Shown piece by piece: positions 59,806 through 64,000 of a stretch of DNA of 64,000 nt; the first letter of the stretch is position 1, and every line of letters starts with the position of its first letter. The stretch is from Mucilaginibacter mallensis. Its GTDB lineage: Bacteria > Bacteroidota > Bacteroidia > Sphingobacteriales > Sphingobacteriaceae. The DNA lies in the NCBI RefSeq assembly GCF_900105165.1, contig NZ_LT629740.1:4340001-4404000 (forward strand). Reading direction: 5' to 3'. The notes below the pieces were generated by a model. It worked only from the letters and a program-made list of their open reading frames with translations. It did no database searches and was not told the origin of the DNA. A program made the position numbers and the translations under genes.

Positions 59806-60731
59806 ATTACCTCACCATTAAATTTTTCCTTTAAATATTCAATTACCTTTAACATTGAATCATCAAAATCCGAAACATCAAAATCCCCAAACTCCGAGAC
59901 AAATTTTGACGAATCGCCCTGCATATGCATTGATTGATTTGCCCTGTAAGGTAACTTACCAAAATTAAGTTTAAATGAAGGATCTACTTTATCCCTTATA
60001 CTTTCAATTAAACTTTTAAGCGTCCTTAAACTTTTTCCTGAAATATTATAAATACCAGTACGTCCCTTTTTTTCAATAATATGGTTAACTGCCAATCCTA
60101 AATCATTAACATATAAGTAGCTGTATTTTTGATTACCCTCGGTGAAATCCATATGATCACTTAAAATAATCTTTTTTACTAATGATGGAATTAGCCACTT
60201 TTCAGATTCTCCTTTTCCAAAAAAGGAAAATAATCTTAACCAGTACCAGTCTATTTTATAATAATTACAGTAGCGTTCAATAAGTTCAGTACAAATAATT
60301 TTTACACATCCATAAGCTTCAACCGGGTTAAGTGCATGGCTTTCATCAATACATCCGTTAAATGTACCGTACTCGGCTTGTGAGCCTAAGCCAATAAATT
60401 TCTGTATACCGGCTTTACTTGCAATGCTTAACAATTTTTGTAAAAACCCAATATTTAGTAACTGAACATCCCAATTATCTCTTTCCAGGTGACCAACCCC
60501 CAACCATGCTGAATGAACTATGATATCGGGCTTTGTTTCGATCACTTTATTTACCCATTCATCATCTTCAGCTTGTAATATCCACTCAACTTTATCAATA
60601 TATGCTGTACACAACACCCTTGAGGATACAGGGCGATAAACAGCAACTATATTATGGCCTTGTGAAATTAAAAACTCAGCTATGTTAGAGCCTAAAAAAC
60701 CAGTAATACCTGTTAAAAATACTTTAGCCAT
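59802..60731 (-). CDS. Sugar-nucleotide SDR, candidate YerF-type reductase
   Basis: A 309-residue extended SDR. The cofactor motif is LTGITGFLGSNIAEFL, the catalytic serine lies in FIGLGSQAEYG and the Tyr-x3-Lys in EAYGCVK. Later segments YLYVNDLG and GIYNISGKS are usual for NDP-sugar epimerases or reductases. It may reduce the acetyl side chain after the YerE-like step (as YerF does), or the C4 ketone of the dideoxy sugar as in abequose synthesis. Its stop overlaps the start of the ThDP-enzyme gene (ATGA) and its start overlaps the ddhB end by eight bases, so it is locked into this sub-operon. Confidence 0.82.
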   Translation of the reverse strand: MAKVFLTGITGFLGSNIAEFLISQGHNIVAVYRPVSSRVLCTAYIDKVEWILQAEDDEWVNKVIETKPDIIVHSAWLGVGHLERDNWDVQLLNIGFLQKLLSIASKAGIQKFIGLGSQAEYGTFNGCIDESHALNPVEAYGCVKIICTELIERYCNYYKIDWYWLRLFSFFGKGESEKWLIPSLVKKIILSDHMDFTEGNQKYSYLYVNDLGLAVNHIIEKKGRTGIYNISGKSLRTLKSLIESIRDKVDPSFKLNFGKLPYRANQSMHMQGDSSKFVSEFGDFDVSDFDDSMLKVIEYLKEKFNGEVI

Positions 60732-61803
60732 TTAAAACAGCGGTTATTTGCCTTTCTGTAAATTCATCAATAGTATCTCTATTGTCATAATAGGCTTTAT
60801 ACCAATCAATTGTAAGCTGAACTGCCTGCGATGCATTATTTTTCGGATGCCATTGCAGTTCGGTTTCTGCTTTTGTAATATCAAGTTTTAATAAACCTGC
60901 CTCATGCGGTTGATTTGCATTCTGCATTATTTTGTATTGGCCACCTCCCCATGCTTTTATAGCCAACTTTACCATATCTGCCACTTCAAGTGTATCACTG
61001 GTATAAGGGCCAAAATTATAAGCCTGCATATATTTAACGGGGTCGGCAACGAGCTTTGTTCCTAATAATAAATATCCTAGTACAGGCTCAAGAACATGCT
61101 GCCATGGCCTTACCGCCTGCGGATTACGTATGATTATATCTTCACCGGCGTTTAAAAACTTTACAATATCAGGTATAAGACGATCCTGCGACCAATCACC
61201 CCCTCCAATAACATTGCCTGCGCGTGCAACAGCAATTGCTTTATGGTGATCGTTATACTTACTTACATTGAAATAAGAATTCCTGTAAGAATCTATTACT
61301 AATTCTGTACATGCCTTACTCGCGCTGTAAGGATCATAGCCCCCAAGTCTATCTGTTTCTCTATATGGGTAAACCCATTCATAGTTATGATATACCTTAT
61401 CAGTAGTTATAAATACTGCATAACAGGTATTATTTAGTTTTCTTATGCCATCAAGCACATTTGCAGTGCCTATGGCATTTACTTCAAATGTTTCAGATGG
61501 GATTTCATAGGATAAGCGAACAAGCGGCTGGGCTGCAAGGTGAAATACAAAATCCGGCTCAAAATCAACAATTTCTGAAATTAGTTTTTCACGATTACGT
61601 AAATCACTAATAATGGAATTACTTAACTGGTCACCATTAATAAGGCAAAATAAATCATTCTCGGTTTTAGGCGCTAATGAGTATCCTTTTACCTCGGCAC
61701 CAAGCATATTGAGCAGTTTAAGCATCCAACTGCCTTTAAAGCCTGTATGCCCTGTTAAAAAAACTTTCTTTCCGTTGTATATAGTCTTTAATTGCTCAAA
61801 CAT
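60724..61803 (-). CDS. ddhB: CDP-glucose 4,6-dehydratase
   Basis: A 359-residue extended SDR making CDP-4-keto-6-deoxyglucose from CDP-glucose. The N-terminal VFLTGHTGFKGSWMLKLL is distinctive for RfbG/DdhB (Gly-rich loop plus Lys-Gly-Ser-Trp). VFITTDKVYHNYEW with Thr-Asp-Lys and YSASKACTELVIDSYR with Tyr-x3-Lys complete the active site. Two bases separate it from the ddhA start region upstream, and it overlaps the downstream SDR gene by eight bases. Cytoplasmic. Confidence 0.94.
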   Translation of the reverse strand: MFEQLKTIYNGKKVFLTGHTGFKGSWMLKLLNMLGAEVKGYSLAPKTENDLFCLINGDQLSNSIISDLRNREKLISEIVDFEPDFVFHLAAQPLVRLSYEIPSETFEVNAIGTANVLDGIRKLNNTCYAVFITTDKVYHNYEWVYPYRETDRLGGYDPYSASKACTELVIDSYRNSYFNVSKYNDHHKAIAVARAGNVIGGGDWSQDRLIPDIVKFLNAGEDIIIRNPQAVRPWQHVLEPVLGYLLLGTKLVADPVKYMQAYNFGPYTSDTLEVADMVKLAIKAWGGGQYKIMQNANQPHEAGLLKLDITKAETELQWHPKNNASQAVQLTIDWYKAYYDNRDTIDEFTERQITAVLNG

Positions 61804-61805
61804 AA

Positions 61806-62579
61806 TTACCAGGTTTTCCAGGGTGCATTATTATTATCCCACATTTCGTTTAAATCATGCTTATCTTTCAATGTATCCATCGGACGCCAAAAACCGGTAT
61901 GCTTATATGCGTTCATTTGCCCGGCATTTGCTATCTGTTCCATAGGCTGCTGCTCCCAAACAGTACTATCGCCATCTTTAATGTAGTCAAATACCTGAGG
62001 CTTGCATACAAAAAAGCCCCCATTGATCCAAGCTCCATCTCCTTTAGGTTTCTCCATAAAAGAGTGTACTGTAGAATCATCAAGTATATTTAAAGCACCA
62101 AACCTACCTGATGGCTGAACCGAAGTAACAGTACATAGTTTATCGTGTTTTTTATGAAAATCTACAAGCTCTTTGATATTAAGATTGCCAACACCATCAC
62201 CATAGGTTAACATAAAATCTTCATTATTTACATATGGTTGTATTCTTTTAATTCTACCGCCGGTCATTGAGTCTTTACCGGTATCAACCAAAGTTATTGT
62301 CCATGGTTCAGCTTGTGAATCATGTACTTTAATGGAATTATCTTTTAAATCAATGGTAACATCGGATTTATGTAAAAAATAATTGGCAAAATACTCCTTT
62401 ATTAAATACCCTTTATATCCCAGGCAAACTACAAAATCATTGAAGCCATGAGCGGAATATATTTTCATTATATGCCATAATATTGGCATGCCACCTATTT
62501 CAACCATAGGCTTGGGCTTTAATACAGTTTCTTCAGATAACCTTGTACCTAATCCTCCAGCTAATAATACTACTTTCAT
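61806..62579 (-). CDS. ddhA: Glucose-1-phosphate cytidylyltransferase
   Basis: A 257-residue nucleotidyltransferase making CDP-glucose from CTP and glucose-1-phosphate (RfbF/DdhA). Signatures: LLAGGLGTRLSEETVLKPKPMVEIGG, FMLTYGDGVGNLNI with the metal Asp, and SGRFGALNI. The C-terminus has GFWRPMDTLKDKHDLN, the family-specific end. It commits glucose-1-phosphate to the CDP-sugar branch, in competition with rfbA. Follows the reductase gene by 12 bases. Confidence 0.95.
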   Translation of the reverse strand: MKVVLLAGGLGTRLSEETVLKPKPMVEIGGMPILWHIMKIYSAHGFNDFVVCLGYKGYLIKEYFANYFLHKSDVTIDLKDNSIKVHDSQAEPWTITLVDTGKDSMTGGRIKRIQPYVNNEDFMLTYGDGVGNLNIKELVDFHKKHDKLCTVTSVQPSGRFGALNILDDSTVHSFMEKPKGDGAWINGGFFVCKPQVFDYIKDGDSTVWEQQPMEQIANAGQMNAYKHTGFWRPMDTLKDKHDLNEMWDNNNAPWKTW

Positions 62580-62591
62580 TTTTATAGATTT

Positions 62592-63635
62592 TTATACTTT
62601 AAAGCTAATGTTATCAGATAATGGATAAGTACAGCATAGCAAATACTCATTTTCCAAAAGTTCTTCTGATAGATTTGGTGTACTAACCATTTTTACGTCA
62701 CCTGTTTGCAGTGTTGCCTTACATATGGAGCAAGAACCTGTTTGACACGAATAAGAGAGTTCTATGCCTGCATCAAGTCCCGCTTCAAGAATACTTTTCC
62801 CTTTTACAACCTCAACTACTTGTGGTAATTCATCTTTAATTATTTTAACCGAGCGGGTAATAACATTTTCAAAATCCTTACTGTCTCTTACAATTTCAAA
62901 GTCCTCTGAAAAAATATTAGCTTCACTAATTCCTTGTTTATTTAAAGCTTCTTTTACTGATTCCTTTAAACCTAAAGGCCCGCATATATAGTGCAAAGAA
63001 TTACCGGATTTGTCTTTTTCTTTCAAAACTGAAAGAACTTTTGAAGGAGCTATTCTTCCTTCAACATGATTTGGATGAGCATTACTTATACTCGCTTTTG
63101 ACAAGAAATGCCAGACAGTAAAATTACTGTGTTTCTGGATAAGCAATTTAATCTGATCAACAAATAAGGTATTTTCAAAATCGCGGTTACCGTATACTAA
63201 AGTGACTTCGTTTTTACGGTTATTAAGCAAAAATTTACCAATTGACATAAGTGGTGTTATTCCACTACCCGCTCCCCAAAGAACTATAGGCGTACTGTCC
63301 TCAAGTTTATCCAAATCAACTACAAAATGCCCCATTGGCGGCATCACTTCAACTAAATCATCAACTTTTAAATTATCAATAATATGGTTGGATACAATAC
63401 CCGAAAGAACACGTTTTACTGTTACATTTAAAGTAGAATCAACTCCCGGAGCAGATGAAAAAGAGTATGGCCTTATATATCTTCGCCCGTTTATTCTAAA
63501 TATTAAAGTTAAATACTGTCCCGGCCGATAAATAACCTTTTTCAAGCCCGGCTGTTTAAAACATATGGTTATTGCATCTGTTGTTTCCTGCTTTATGTCT
63601 GCAACTTTAAGTGTATATGTAATTAAATTCGACAT
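62592..63635 (-). CDS. ddhD: Ferredoxin-type flavin reductase, candidate CDP-glucoseen reductase (E3)
   Basis: A 347-residue iron-sulfur flavoprotein. Order: FAD-binding domain with RPYSFSSAPG near residue 52, NAD-binding domain with WGAGSGITPLMSIGKFLL near 120-137, then a C-terminal plant-type [2Fe-2S] domain with Cys297, Cys302, Cys305 and a fourth ligand at Cys334 or Cys335. The known E3 partner of DdhC (AscD/DdhD) has the ferredoxin domain at the N-terminus, so this protein is arranged like PaaE-type reductases. By position beside ddhA, ddhB and ddhC it should feed NADH electrons to the E1-bound intermediate. The symbol reflects predicted role, not close sequence identity. Confidence 0.82.
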   Translation of the reverse strand: MSNLITYTLKVADIKQETTDAITICFKQPGLKKVIYRPGQYLTLIFRINGRRYIRPYSFSSAPGVDSTLNVTVKRVLSGIVSNHIIDNLKVDDLVEVMPPMGHFVVDLDKLEDSTPIVLWGAGSGITPLMSIGKFLLNNRKNEVTLVYGNRDFENTLFVDQIKLLIQKHSNFTVWHFLSKASISNAHPNHVEGRIAPSKVLSVLKEKDKSGNSLHYICGPLGLKESVKEALNKQGISEANIFSEDFEIVRDSKDFENVITRSVKIIKDELPQVVEVVKGKSILEAGLDAGIELSYSCQTGSCSICKATLQTGDVKMVSTPNLSEELLENEYLLCCTYPLSDNISFKV

Positions 63636-63661
63636 AATACTTGCATTATAGATTCAACAAC

Positions 63662-64000
63662 TTATTTTTTAAACAATTGTGACAGAAAGTTTTTCTTTTT
63701 AGTTACCTCACCATAGCCACCGTAGCCGTAGCCATAACCGTATCCATAACCATATCCGTAACCATATCCGTAATAGCCCTTTTGTTGTGCTTTAATATCG
63801 TTTACAATTAAATAGGTCTTTCTCAATTTTTCTTCATATACCAGCTTGTTTAATATGTCTAGCTGTGCTTTGAAAGTATAGTTTTGGCGAACTACATAAA
63901 GTGAAAGATTTACGAATTTCTCTAATATTAATGCATCTGCTACCAGCCCTACAGGTGAACTGTCAATAATTATGAAATCGAATTTCTTTTTTAAGGTCTC
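63662..64000 (-). CDS. Wzc-like polysaccharide tyrosine kinase, C-terminal part (runs off the window)
   Basis: The last 112 residues of a gene whose start lies beyond the right edge. The visible part contains FDFIIIDSSPVGLVADALIL, the Walker-B-like region of bacterial tyrosine kinases, then LYVVRQNYTFKAQLDIL and LIVNDIKAQQK. The tail (63710-63778) is a 23-residue Gly-Tyr block with 11 tyrosines, followed by a basic end. Such kinases are fused to a Wzz-like chain-length regulator and control export of high-molecular-weight polysaccharide, with autophosphorylation on the tyrosine cluster. It heads the polysaccharide operon and lies 26 bases before the ddhD-like gene. Confidence 0.88.
   Translation of the reverse strand, partial: ETLKKKFDFIIIDSSPVGLVADALILEKFVNLSLYVVRQNYTFKAQLDILNKLVYEEKLRKTYLIVNDIKAQQKGYYGYGYGYGYGYGYGYGYGGYGEVTKKKNFLSQLFKK

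Noticed and set aside
63710-63778. CRISPR array or non-coding microsatellite
   Set aside because: The repeat unit is six bases, there are no spacers, and the reading frame through it encodes the Gly-Tyr tail of the tyrosine kinase.

Overview
The window comes from a Bacteroidota chromosome, most likely a Sphingobacteriaceae member close to Mucilaginibacter or Pedobacter. This rests on the character of the proteins (a TamB homologue followed by a lipoprotein version of TamA, a short 652-residue GyrB, dTDP- and GDP-sugar enzymes of Bacteroidota type), moderate GC, A-rich leaders with almost no Shine-Dalgarno sequences, TAnnTTTG-like -7 boxes and many dispersed imperfect palindromes between genes. 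The genus is an inference; no 16S gene or other marker is present.

Region 1 (1-30.9 kb) is mostly core genome: thioredoxin, a PKD-domain lipoprotein, an ABC exporter, a membrane pyrophosphatase, an amino-acid permease overlapping a PBP4-type carboxypeptidase, a small winged-helix/membrane protein, an ankyrin protein, DnaE, TamB-TamL, a multi-PAS sensor without an ATPase domain, a retropepsin-like protein, a PadR regulator with its membrane partner and a strong palindromic operator, a degenerate transglutaminase-like protein, GyrB and an OmpH/Skp-like lipoprotein.

Region 2 (31.1-42.7 kb) is a sugar-nucleotide supply region mixed with housekeeping genes: a UDP-sugar 6-dehydrogenase, an S4 RNA-binding protein, a UbiD-family decarboxylase, the full dTDP-L-rhamnose set (rfbB, rfbC, rfbD, rfbA), the GDP-L-fucose pair (gmd, fcl), cytidylate kinase and an SMP-30 lactonase.

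Region 3 (42.9-64 kb, running off the right edge) is a Wzx/Wzy-type polysaccharide locus, almost all on the minus strand. It starts, beyond the edge, with a Wzc-like tyrosine kinase ending in a Gly-Tyr tail. Six genes follow for a CDP-activated 3,6-dideoxyhexose: ferredoxin-type reductase, CDP-glucose synthase, CDP-glucose 4,6-dehydratase, an SDR, a YerE-like thiamine-diphosphate enzyme and the iron-sulfur dehydrase DdhC. The set matches the logic of CDP-yersiniose synthesis, a two-carbon-branched dideoxy sugar, and its reductase has the reverse domain order to the known enzyme. Downstream are the flippase, polymerase, several glycosyltransferases, two acyltransferases, a WbsX-like protein, and a tightly packed trio (NeuA-like cytidylyltransferase, phosphoglycerate-dehydrogenase-like enzyme, SDR) with no sialic-acid synthase in view. 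A secreted GH16 enzyme at the left border, on the opposite strand, may cut the polymer.

No tRNA, rRNA, CRISPR array, insertion sequence or phage gene was seen. The most novel candidates are the branched CDP-sugar pathway with its permuted reductase, the CMP-sugar-like trio, and a 127-129 bp composite palindrome whose two full copies both sit between convergent gene ends.
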